Source: an uncultured Lachnospira sp. (GTDB taxonomy: Bacteria > Bacillota > Clostridia > Lachnospirales > Lachnospiraceae). Taken from it: a stretch of 8,060 nt of DNA. A program made the position numbers and the translations under genes. This document shows, piece by piece, positions 1 to 6,933 of this stretch (position 1 is its first letter; each line of letters opens with the position of its first letter). Under the pieces are notes generated by a model. That model saw nothing but the letters and a program-made list of their open reading frames with translations, was not told where the DNA came from and ran no database searches. Where the stretch lies: contig CAMZGB010000041.1 of assembly GCA_947306285.1 (NCBI GenBank), positions 1-8,060 of the forward strand, in the 5' to 3' direction.

Positions 1-1709
1 TCTGCTGCTCCAAGTCTCAAACTCATGTATATCTGCTCAATAGTACCTTTACTTAGTCTGTTTGCAGCTACAAGTGAATGCTTTCCATTAACCGTAATAT
101 TGAGCTTCTCGTCGATGTTTAGGTTGTCGTACTTGCCGTTTGTAATCTTGCCCATGTAGAATGATGCTCTTTCGTTCAAGCGTTTACCGAAACTATTTCT
201 AATGTCATCAGCAATCTCTTCAATTTCAGCCTTGGCTTTTTCTATAGCATCTACTTCCATCTTGGCATCTGCAATATTCTTTTGAACTTCTTGTAGTTCA
301 GCAATCTGACTCTGAGTCGCTATATCTCTTTCTTGGCTTTGCTCTAACTGCCACTGTTCTCTGTTGATTTGTTCCTTGAGTTCTAAAGCTTTCTCACGAA
401 CTTCATTTAGTTCATCTGAGAAGTCCTCTGTACCCTCTTCATTCTCATTTTCAGCCTTTAGCATTATCTGAGTTTTCTCGAGAGCCTCTCTCTTGTTTGC
501 AAGTTGTCTTTCAATATAGATTTCTTCGTGTTTAGCAGTTTCTTGTTCCTCTATCACTTGTCTAACTTCTTTTAGTTTTTCGAGATTCTTTGCTTTCTTT
601 TTCTTATTCCAGAAATATTTTCCAATTGCTGCAGCCAAGAACACGATGGCTCCGCCGAAGCAAGCTGCTGGAAGTTTCCAGTGTGCTCTAAGTAAATTCC
701 AATCTAGATTTCCAACTACTAAACCTACTCCCGCTCCTAGACATGCTAGGAATAGAATCATAAATAAGATTGGGAAGTTGCTCTTGTTTGTTGCTTTTTC
801 AACTAAATCATCTAGCATCTCTCTACTAGACACTTTAAACTCTTTCAGTTTTTCTTCTATCTCGGCCTTGTGTTCTTTTACCTTCTCCAATGATGTTGAA
901 TACTTTTCTACATCTGCTGTGAACACCAATGCATCTTGATAAAGCTTATCTTTTCTCTCGTTTTGCTTTGCAATGCGTTCTAGTCTTTTTTCATCTTTCG
1001 CTGCAATATCCTTATGCTTTTCTTCGATGCTCTCTAATGCAATATTCTTCTGTTCTAATGAAGCTGCAATCTTGTTTTGTTCATCTTCAGAAATCTCAAG
1101 TTTTTCAACAGCATTTTTTAGTGCTCTTTCAACTTCTTGCTCCTGGCCAAGTTTGTTGTCAGATATAATTTTCTTTCTCTGTTTATCCAAATCTGCAAAC
1201 GCTTCTTTAATATCAATTTCCATTGACTTCGTAGCGCCAAGATTTGCAGCATGGCTCTTCAAAATATACTCAAGTTCTTTGCTAGTTGCACTTCCAAGTT
1301 GACTGATGCTGATAGTGTTGTAATAGCATGCCTCGTTTATGCCTGATAGCAAGCTATCAATCTCTTCCTCAGTCAATTCTCTTCCTTCGTCCTCATTAAT
1401 AACTGCAAAACGCTTGTTGTTCTTATTGAAAAATCTCTCAATTCGATAATTCTTTCCATCTTGCTCTATTCTCATTTTACCTTGGTAGTTTGTAGGATCA
1501 TCCCATGGTTCAAACTTTGAATAGAGATCGTTTGCTGATGCTTTTCCACGCTGTTTCTCAATGCCGAAAAGCATTCCACGAATAAAAGTATGAATTGTAG
1601 TTTTTCCGGCTTCGTTTTCCCCGTAAATGATGTTCATTCCTTTGTCGAAGCGGACAGTCTTATTGTTAAATTTTCCAAAATTAATTAATTCTAATTCTTT
1701 GATAATCAT
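1..1709 (-). CDS. YhaN/Rad50/SbcC-like coiled-coil ATPase with central membrane hairpin (partial; C-terminus beyond left edge)
   Basis: This is the ATPase partner of an SMC-like DNA-processing nuclease; 569 residues are visible and the frame stays open to base 1. Residues 1-160 form the N-terminal half of an ABC ATPase head, with Walker A GENEAGKTT at 30-38 and a probable Q-loop glutamine at 137. Residues about 160-305 and 370-510 are highly charged, Glu/Lys-rich coiled coil. Between them lie two hydrophobic segments, about 312-334 and 347-367, forming a membrane hairpin. Lys-rich flanks on both sides suggest cytoplasmic arms. There is no CxxC zinc hook. The ABC signature RLSKGT sits at 551-556; Walker B and the stop lie outside the window. 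The start is set by ATG at 1709 with GGAGG 7 bases upstream, overlapping the nuclease stop as ATGA. The central membrane hairpin resembles Bacillus subtilis YhaN rather than SbcC. From the signature position I infer about 640 residues in total, shorter than YhaN. Family assignment is firm; the exact substrate is not known. Confidence 0.9.
   Translation of the reverse strand, partial: MIIKELELINFGKFNNKTVRFDKGMNIIYGENEAGKTTIHTFIRGMLFGIEKQRGKASANDLYSKFEPWDDPTNYQGKMRIEQDGKNYRIERFFNKNNKRFAVINEDEGRELTEEEIDSLLSGINEACYYNTISISQLGSATSKELEYILKSHAANLGATKSMEIDIKEAFADLDKQRKKIISDNKLGQEQEVERALKNAVEKLEISEDEQNKIAASLEQKNIALESIEEKHKDIAAKDEKRLERIAKQNERKDKLYQDALVFTADVEKYSTSLEKVKEHKAEIEEKLKEFKVSSREMLDDLVEKATNKSNFPILFMILFLACLGAGVGLVVGNLDWNLLRAHWKLPAACFGGAIVFLAAAIGKYFWNKKKKAKNLEKLKEVRQVIEEQETAKHEEIYIERQLANKREALEKTQIMLKAENENEEGTEDFSDELNEVREKALELKEQINREQWQLEQSQERDIATQSQIAELQEVQKNIADAKMEVDAIEKAKAEIEEIADDIRNSFGKRLNERASFYMGKITNGKYDNLNIDEKLNITVNGKHSLVAANRLSKGTIEQIYMSLRLGAA
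609..776 (-). other. Membrane hairpin inside the ATPase coiled coil
   Basis: Translated on the minus strand, this stretch encodes residues about 312-367 of the ATPase. It holds two hydrophobic runs separated by a short polar linker of about 12 residues. Before the first run is KATNKSN, and after the second comes a KKKK-containing run, so both flanks are positive and probably cytoplasmic, with a very short external loop. This is the apex of the coiled coil, where Rad50 proteins carry the zinc hook. Confidence 0.75.
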
Positions 1710-2770
1710 AGTCTGTCCTCCATCGCATCCAGAAGCGCCTTTGTGCCGTAGTATAATGATTTCTCCTCGACAGGCGTCAACTCATTTTTGTTTATGTATT
1801 TCTCAATAAACATTCCAAGGATATTGTCCTTGTTATCTTCGTATAGTTCTTCGAAGTCATAGTCAGGAACTGTGTTGTCCACAACATCCACCACATTTCC
1901 TGTGTTTTCAATTTCATCAAAATCTAACTCGAACTCAGGATCTCTGTAACCATTAAAGATAATGCGATACATGTTGTCCTCGCCATGTTCTTCGTATGCA
2001 TCTATCAAACGACTCTTTATTTCCATGTTTGTAAGAACCGGTGTTACAGGAAATTCCATATCCATATAGATTCTCTTTGCAAATGGAACAAATTTTAATT
2101 CCAAACCATCTTTGTCCACTTCGCCGTAGATGTATCCGCGATCACCAATATCATTTTTGTCAATTGGCTCAAGCGAACCACAGTATGCCATCTTTGTGGA
2201 CTCGTTTATCTCAGGCTTATGAATGTGACCCATTGCCACGTAATCAAAACCAGACATTGCTACACGCTTCTTATTGATTGGAATATGTTTCTCATCTCCG
2301 CCGTGAGCAACCAAGATATTAATCTTGTCAGGATCGTTCACAATCACATGATCATACATTGCATCAGTGTTCTCAGTTGTGTAGTAGCTGAGACCATAAA
2401 TGCAAGCATTTAGTTCAGGAATGTCGTACTCTTCCACGTTTTTGCTGTCGATAAAGATTACATTATCGCTCCAGTCAAATGTCTCGTAGAAAGATCCCTT
2501 CTTAATAGCATCATGATTTCCGGCACAAAGTACAATCTTTGTGGTAGGAATTGTAGAGAAAAGATAGTCCACTTCCTTTAATTCGCGGAGTAATGGTTGT
2601 CTGTGGAACAAATCGCCCGCGATAATAAGCAAGTCAACTGGCTTTTCCTTAATCTCCATTATTAATCTTTCAAAAGTGTTCCAGATTTCATCTCCACGCG
2701 ATTCCGCCCAAGGATGTCCCTTTTCAGGCGTAGCACCTAGATGAATATCTCCTGTGTGAATAAAACGCAT
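1706..2770 (-). CDS. SbcD/YhaO-like metallophosphoesterase (DNA repair exonuclease family)
   Basis: This 354-residue protein is the nuclease partner of the downstream ATPase, of the Mre11/SbcD/YhaO type. All the calcineurin-like metal-binding motifs are present in order: GDIH with D8 and H10, AGDLF with D53, GNHD at 84-87, H156 in VAHGGDE, and GHIH with H182 and H184. The family needs two metal ions, usually manganese, for phosphodiester cleavage. Residues from about 230 onward form a divergent C-terminal region ending in acidic and helical sequence, presumably the capping and ATPase-binding part. The start at 2770 has AGGAG 8 bases upstream, and the family's phosphoesterase core begins directly at MRFIHTGDIH, so no longer N-terminus is expected. 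The stop overlaps the ATPase start by four bases. The ATPase has a YhaN-style membrane hairpin, so YhaO is a better match than the classical SbcD. I expect a cytoplasmic protein tethered to the membrane through its partner. Intact, with no odd features. Confidence 0.92.
   Translation of the reverse strand: MRFIHTGDIHLGATPEKGHPWAESRGDEIWNTFERLIMEIKEKPVDLLIIAGDLFHRQPLLRELKEVDYLFSTIPTTKIVLCAGNHDAIKKGSFYETFDWSDNVIFIDSKNVEEYDIPELNACIYGLSYYTTENTDAMYDHVIVNDPDKINILVAHGGDEKHIPINKKRVAMSGFDYVAMGHIHKPEINESTKMAYCGSLEPIDKNDIGDRGYIYGEVDKDGLELKFVPFAKRIYMDMEFPVTPVLTNMEIKSRLIDAYEEHGEDNMYRIIFNGYRDPEFELDFDEIENTGNVVDVVDNTVPDYDFEELYEDNKDNILGMFIEKYINKNELTPVEEKSLYYGTKALLDAMEDRL
1717..1721 (-). promoter_or_regulatory. 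Ribosome binding site of the YhaN-like ATPase
   Basis: GGAGG on the minus strand lies 7 bases before the ATG at 1709. It sits within the last codons of the upstream nuclease gene. Together with the ATGA overlap it fixes the start and suggests translational coupling of the two proteins. Confidence 0.85.
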
Positions 2771-2778
2771 TTTTAATT

Positions 2779-2783
2779 CTCCT
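2779..2783 (-). promoter_or_regulatory. Ribosome binding site of the YhaO-like nuclease
   Basis: AGGAG on the minus strand lies 8 bases before the ATG at 2770, in the 45-base gap after the 709-residue protein. The rest of that gap (2771-2815) is A-rich on the coding strand. I see no hairpin followed by a T-run and no convincing promoter in it, so read-through from upstream is likely. Confidence 0.8.
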
Positions 2784-2815
2784 ATTTTATTCTTTATATT
2801 TTTAGCTTTTGCTTT

Positions 2816-4945
2816 TTAATCTTTATAATGTTCTTCTTTAGTCCAAATTTTCTTTCCATATTTGTCGAGGACTAATCCATAAACTTTTTTAGCTTTGTCG
2901 ATGGCTTCTTTTTTATCCGCCTCTACATTCTGAAGCTTTCCATATCCATAGACATAGAAGACATCGCCTTTTCTCTTCTCTAAGTTAGCCTCAATTTCGG
3001 CCTCGTTTGTAAATTCAACTTTACCAAGTGGAAGAATTTTTGTGGCTCTATCAATAGGAAGTTTGTTTGTGTATGACAACACTTCTTCCCTCATCTTGAT
3101 ATCATCGTTGTAGTAGCTAAACGTACATACTTGCACGCTTTCTTCGGTGTTATCAAGCAATTGGTCATCGTCAATATTCTTGCCCTTCTTCCATCGCTTG
3201 ATGTTTATAATTCCATCTTTAATATCAATATTCTTTATAAATATATTCTTCTTCGAATACGACTTCTGTTCTCTAAGTCCGTAGTCAACAATAGTCAACT
3301 TATACATTGAGAAGAATCCGTTTTTCTTTATGTCAGATTTTTGGGCTGAACCATAAATCAAACTTTGTCCAGAAAAACCTAATACACAAAGATAATCATC
3401 ATTATCTGAATCAACACTTCTCTTTTCGCCGGTATTAAGGTTGAGTATTGTTATGCTCTTACTATTGTCGCGCCCAGCATTTTTATTAAATGCTAGATAC
3501 TGACCGTCGTCGCTTACCGCATAACTTCCTGCGTCTAAGTGCTCAACAACCTTGCCCCACTCCTGCGTCTTTAGGTTCGCATAATAGATTGTGTCATCAA
3601 GCATAATGTAGAGCGTTCTATCTCCCACATGACAAAGAGTCTTTAGCTGATTGTCTAGTAATTCGGCAGTACTCTTACATGGAATAAATACCTGCTCCTT
3701 CGAACTATTTGACTTGATATCATAAGACATAATTGATATGCCATTTCTTCCCTTATGATTCTCGGCAGGGCTGTATCCGTAAATCATGTAATCAACATTT
3801 CCCTTGTTATCGATGTCAACTACCTTCGCCTTTGTCATCTCTAAGTCTTCACTAGATTTCGCGCCCATCTTATAAATCTGGTAGAACTTTCTATTTTCTA
3901 CATTCTGTGCATACACATCACCATTGATCGCAAACGCAATATATTTTTTATTCGTGCTCTCAACGTGTTCAATCAAATCATAGTTTTGAATTCCAAGGTC
4001 GATAAAGCTTGCACCAAGGTTATTCTTGCTAGCTTTCCAAATCTGATTGACTTCTCTATCATATCCAGTCACATACTGTTTGCCGCCATAAGTAAATACC
4101 GTGATAGTTTCCCACACATTGTATTTCTCAGTAACCTTTTCGGCGTTCTTAGCCTTAATCTGATATGTCAAAGTATATGTAGTGGCTGGGCCTGTGTCTT
4201 TCATCGTACACTCTTTGATAGCCACTTTTGTCTTGGAAATTTTTTCCGCCGCCAAAGTGCTCCAAAGAAGCATCGTATAACTTGAGTTGATTGTAACCTT
4301 GCCCAGATTGTCGTTGCTTTGAACTGTTGGGTCAGTCTCTAGATAATTGATTAAGTCTGATCTCTCAGTCTCCTCAAATGTTCTATCGCTAAATCTCTTT
4401 GCAAAAGCCACCTGTTTATCAACAAATTCGTTTTTTGCAATGATTGCCCTTGCATAGTAGTTTATGGCTTCGTGCTTGTCGGTTGTTACCACAAATTTGA
4501 GACGGTACTCGGTTCCTGCCTGCATAATAGCGTTCGCCTTAAAGTCGAATGAGGCATTCTTTCCAGCGCCCTTCATCTCTTTGATTTTGCCGTGGTCCAC
4601 AAGTCTATCATCATCTGTACTTTTCACTTCGTACTTGATTGATCTGATAGTATCGCCATTTTCGTTTACTTTAAAAGTAGTCTTTCTATCAGGCTTAATA
4701 ATTACGATTGTATTTCGTTCCACATTTTCTTGAAGCGCATTTGTATAACCATAAATATTTCCTGTCTTCATGTTTCCGTATGTGGCAGACATCTGTGGAA
4801 AATTCTCTGTCACGGCATTAGAAGAATCATTGCCACTTTTGTTTTCTGTCTTTGAGCATCTTGTTAATATGCCCACCACAACAATGGCAATGAAAATACA
4901 TATGATTACTGCAATTATTATACTTTTTGTTTTGCTACTTTCCAT
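2816..4945 (-). CDS. Membrane-anchored extracellular protein of unknown function, probable beta-propeller region
   Basis: I do not recognise a named family for this 709-residue protein. Residues about 8-28 form one strongly hydrophobic segment after a short N-terminus with two lysines. This suggests a signal anchor with the rest outside the cell. C30 follows the segment, but LTRC has Arg just before the Cys, so it is a poor lipobox. Residues about 31-50 are a polar Ser/Asn-rich linker. Residues about 50-170 look beta-rich, like an immunoglobulin-type fold, and 170-305 form a second mixed domain. From about 325 to 615, repeated strand patterns such as KKYIAFAINGDVYA, DDTIYYANLKTQEW and DDGQYLAFNK, each closing with turn-rich polar stretches, suggest roughly six propeller blades. 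Residues about 640-709 form a Lys-rich module with YVYGYGKLQ and YGLVLDKYGKKIW. It starts 3 bases after glgB ends and lacks a clear Shine-Dalgarno site, so it may depend on translation coupled to glgB. No catalytic motif is visible. A role in the cell envelope or in sensing is inference only. Confidence 0.85.
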   Translation of the reverse strand: MESSKTKSIIIAVIICIFIAIVVVGILTRCSKTENKSGNDSSNAVTENFPQMSATYGNMKTGNIYGYTNALQENVERNTIVIIKPDRKTTFKVNENGDTIRSIKYEVKSTDDDRLVDHGKIKEMKGAGKNASFDFKANAIMQAGTEYRLKFVVTTDKHEAINYYARAIIAKNEFVDKQVAFAKRFSDRTFEETERSDLINYLETDPTVQSNDNLGKVTINSSYTMLLWSTLAAEKISKTKVAIKECTMKDTGPATTYTLTYQIKAKNAEKVTEKYNVWETITVFTYGGKQYVTGYDREVNQIWKASKNNLGASFIDLGIQNYDLIEHVESTNKKYIAFAINGDVYAQNVENRKFYQIYKMGAKSSEDLEMTKAKVVDIDNKGNVDYMIYGYSPAENHKGRNGISIMSYDIKSNSSKEQVFIPCKSTAELLDNQLKTLCHVGDRTLYIMLDDTIYYANLKTQEWGKVVEHLDAGSYAVSDDGQYLAFNKNAGRDNSKSITILNLNTGEKRSVDSDNDDYLCVLGFSGQSLIYGSAQKSDIKKNGFFSMYKLTIVDYGLREQKSYSKKNIFIKNIDIKDGIINIKRWKKGKNIDDDQLLDNTEESVQVCTFSYYNDDIKMREEVLSYTNKLPIDRATKILPLGKVEFTNEAEIEANLEKRKGDVFYVYGYGKLQNVEADKKEAIDKAKKVYGLVLDKYGKKIWTKEEHYKD

Positions 4946-4948
4946 TTG

Positions 4949-6859
4949 TTACTTACTTTTCTTTGTTACTTTAGGAAATTCGAAAGCGACCGCCTCGAAA
5001 GGCTTAAGTGGTATCTCAAGTCTGTATGGTCTGCCGTCGCACTCTCCCTCTTTTGCTTTATATTTAACAACTTGTGTATCGTTTTCTGTTGATAGGATTC
5101 TCTTGTATGTTCCTGCCTTTGGAACGCCAACCACATAATCTGATCTCTCCATTGGTGTGAAGTTGAACACAAATCCCACTGAGTTTTTATTATCTGCTTC
5201 TGTAGTTTTTCTAATGAAACTGAAAATACTTCTCTCGTTATCGTCTGCATTAATCCACTCAAATGCACCGTATCCCTTTGTCTCTGTGTGAAGTGCTGGA
5301 TACTTTTTATACATCTCGAGAAGTCTATGGACGAATTCCTGCATGTCTTTATGCTCAGGCTCCTCTAGCAAGTGCCAATCAAGTGATCTCTTCTCTGACC
5401 ATTCCTGAAGCTGTGCGAACTCTTGTCCCATGAAGAGAAGTTTTCTTCCTGGGTGTCCAAACATAAACATATATGCAGTCTTTAAGTTTTTGAATTTATC
5501 TGCCTCATAGCCCGGCATCTTGTTATACATTGAGCACTTAAGGTGTACTACCTCATCGTGAGATAGAACCAAGATAAAGTTCTCACTGAAACAATATGTC
5601 AAACCGAAGGTCATCTTGTTGTGTGCACCCTTCTTAAATAGTGGGTCTAGTTTTGTGTATTCGAGGAAGTCGTGCATCCAACCCATGTTCCATTTATATG
5701 AGAACCCAAGACCTCCGTCTTTTGGATCCTTTGTAACAGATGGCCAAGCTGTTGACTCTTCTGCTATCACATAAGCGCGAGGATTTCTATAATTCATGAT
5801 GCTTGATAAGTGTTTGAAAAACTCTATAGCATCTAGGTTTTTATTTTCGCCGTATTCGTTTGCTACCCACTGACCATCGTCGCGACCATAGTCTAAGTAG
5901 AGCATTGATGCAACAGCATCTACTCTAAGTCCATCTATGTGATACTTTTCTACCCAGAACAAAGCATTCGCAATTAAGAAATTGCTCACTTCAGTTTTAG
6001 AGTAGTCAAATACCTTTGTTCCCCAATCAGGATGCTCTCCAAGTCTTGTGTCTGCATATTCGTATAGTGGTTCTCCGTCGAACATTGCAAGTCCATGCGC
6101 ATCTCTTGGGAAGTGTGCAGGAACCCAGTCAAGGATTACTGCAATATCGTTTTGATGGAACGCATCAACCAAATACATAAACTCATCAGGGCTTCCATAT
6201 CTAGATGTTGGAGCATAATAACCTGTTACCTGATAACCCCAAGAGCCATCGTATGGATGCTCCGAAATTCCCATTAGTTCAACGTGGGTATATCCCATCT
6301 TTTTAACATAAGCTACTAAGTCTTTTGCTAGACGCTTGTAATCGTAAAAACCATCTTCGTCGTCTGGGCCTTGGTAATCTTTCTTCCAAGAACCTAAGTG
6401 ACACTCGTAAATAGACATTGGTTGCTCGTAGTGGTTTTCTCTACTCTTCTTTGCAATCCAATCATGGTCTTTCCAGTTGTATTTGTCTATATTGAAAACT
6501 CTTGACGCAGTGTCCGGTCTAACCTCGCTGTAGAAACCATATGGATCACTTTTGTAAAGTGTTCTTCCATCGCCAGTTGAAATCACATATTTGTAAGCGC
6601 AGCCCTCTTTCACGTCCGGCACAAATAACTCCCATATTCCTGATTCGTTATTCATCTCCATGTTATGGTCAAATCCAATCCAATCATTGAACTCGCCAAT
6701 AACAGACACGTTCACTGCGTGAGGTGCCCACACTGCGAAGTACACACCTTTACGTCCGTTCTTTGTTACGAGGTGTGCTCCCAACTTGTTATAAATTTCA
6801 TAATGTGTTCCCTTTCCAAAAAGGTAACAATCATCTTGTGTAATGAAATCTTTTGACAT
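4949..6859 (-). CDS. glgB: 1,4-alpha-glucan branching enzyme
   Basis: GlgB moves alpha-1,4-glucan segments to alpha-1,6 positions, making the branches of glycogen in the cytoplasm. The 636 residues match the short form usual in Bacillota, lacking the extra N-terminal domain of the longer E. coli enzyme. Residues about 25-120 are a CBM48-type beta domain (VYFAVWAPHAVNVSVIGEFNDW). The GH13 catalytic barrel follows, with region I DWVPAHF at 244-250, region II GLRVDAV with the expected nucleophile D314, region III AEEST with the acid/base E367, and region IV SHDEVVH with H434 and D435. MGQEFAQ at 477-483 and the C-terminal beta domain (about 520-630) are also typical. All catalytic residues are intact. 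The ATG at 6859 has GGAG 6 bases upstream, and the N-terminus LFGKGTHYEIYNKLGAHL is what the family shows. No other glycogen gene (glgC, glgD, glgA, glgP) is in the window. Confidence 0.98.
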   Translation of the reverse strand: MSKDFITQDDCYLFGKGTHYEIYNKLGAHLVTKNGRKGVYFAVWAPHAVNVSVIGEFNDWIGFDHNMEMNNESGIWELFVPDVKEGCAYKYVISTGDGRTLYKSDPYGFYSEVRPDTASRVFNIDKYNWKDHDWIAKKSRENHYEQPMSIYECHLGSWKKDYQGPDDEDGFYDYKRLAKDLVAYVKKMGYTHVELMGISEHPYDGSWGYQVTGYYAPTSRYGSPDEFMYLVDAFHQNDIAVILDWVPAHFPRDAHGLAMFDGEPLYEYADTRLGEHPDWGTKVFDYSKTEVSNFLIANALFWVEKYHIDGLRVDAVASMLYLDYGRDDGQWVANEYGENKNLDAIEFFKHLSSIMNYRNPRAYVIAEESTAWPSVTKDPKDGGLGFSYKWNMGWMHDFLEYTKLDPLFKKGAHNKMTFGLTYCFSENFILVLSHDEVVHLKCSMYNKMPGYEADKFKNLKTAYMFMFGHPGRKLLFMGQEFAQLQEWSEKRSLDWHLLEEPEHKDMQEFVHRLLEMYKKYPALHTETKGYGAFEWINADDNERSIFSFIRKTTEADNKNSVGFVFNFTPMERSDYVVGVPKAGTYKRILSTENDTQVVKYKAKEGECDGRPYRLEIPLKPFEAVAFEFPKVTKKSK

Positions 6860-6865
6860 ACATTT

Positions 6866-6876
6866 CTCCGTTTCCT
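6866..6876 (-). promoter_or_regulatory. Ribosome binding site region of glgB, with a second overlapping ATG
   Basis: The coding strand reads AGGAAACGGAG ahead of ATGTATG. GGAG is 6 bases from the glgB ATG at 6859, which is good spacing. AGGA is 9 bases from another ATG at 6863 in a different frame. That second ATG opens only a 10-codon frame ending in TGA at 6831. The glgB start is favoured by family length and codon content. Confidence 0.7.
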
Positions 6877-6907
6877 GCGTTGCCGCAATAAATGTATTTC
6901 GATGTTA

Positions 6908-6931
6908 TGTAAACCACGCGGGGTTTCGACA
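6908..6931. repeat. Small imperfect inverted repeat upstream of glgB
   Basis: A 5-base stem (6911-6915 with 6922-6926) encloses the GC-rich loop ACGCGG. It can be extended by 3 pairs past a 2-base bulge. It is the most GC-rich spot in an otherwise A/T-rich gap and begins two bases after the hydratase stop codon. It may be a weak RNA hairpin or a protein-binding site, and the arms are short enough that chance is possible. Confidence 0.35.
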
Positions 6932-6933
6932 TT

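Larger units (their letters stand above)
6860..6933 (-). other. 74-base gap between the hydratase gene and glgB
   Basis: This is the longest gap between genes in the window. It holds the glgB ribosome binding site and an imperfect inverted repeat at 6908-6931: arms AAACC and GGTTT around a 6-base loop, with outer TGT/ACA pairs and a 2-base bulge. No T-run follows on the coding strand, so it is not a standard intrinsic terminator. A TTTACA hexamer at 6908-6913 (minus strand) could be a -35 box, but the best -10 at proper spacing, TATTGC, is poor. A separate glgB promoter is therefore possible but not supported. Confidence 0.4.

Noticed and set aside
646..1302. Plus-strand open frames of 79-109 codons opposite the ATPase gene
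   Set aside because: They are antisense to a clear coiled-coil ATPase and have low-complexity Ser/Phe/Leu-rich translations, as expected for the complement of Glu/Lys-rich coding sequence.
2771..2815. Terminator or promoter between the 709-residue gene and the nuclease
   Set aside because: The gap is A-rich on the coding strand with no stable inverted repeat and no paired -35/-10 boxes.
4844..4867. Lipoprotein signal at C30 of the 709-residue protein
   Set aside because: The residues before the Cys are LTR. Arg next to the Cys does not fit the lipobox, so a plain signal anchor is more likely.
3965..5138. Plus-strand open frames opposite the 709-residue gene and the end of glgB, including one of 122 codons across the junction
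   Set aside because: They lie opposite well-supported genes, show no recognisable domain, and their hydrophobic stretches are explained as complements of the real coding frames.
4966..5268. A 100-codon minus-strand frame inside glgB
   Set aside because: It overlaps the C-terminal domain of an intact GlgB in another frame and has no recognisable features.
6891..6913. Promoter for glgB with TTTACA as -35 box
   Set aside because: At 17-base spacing the -10 candidate is TATTGC, matching only half of the consensus, so it was not called as a promoter.
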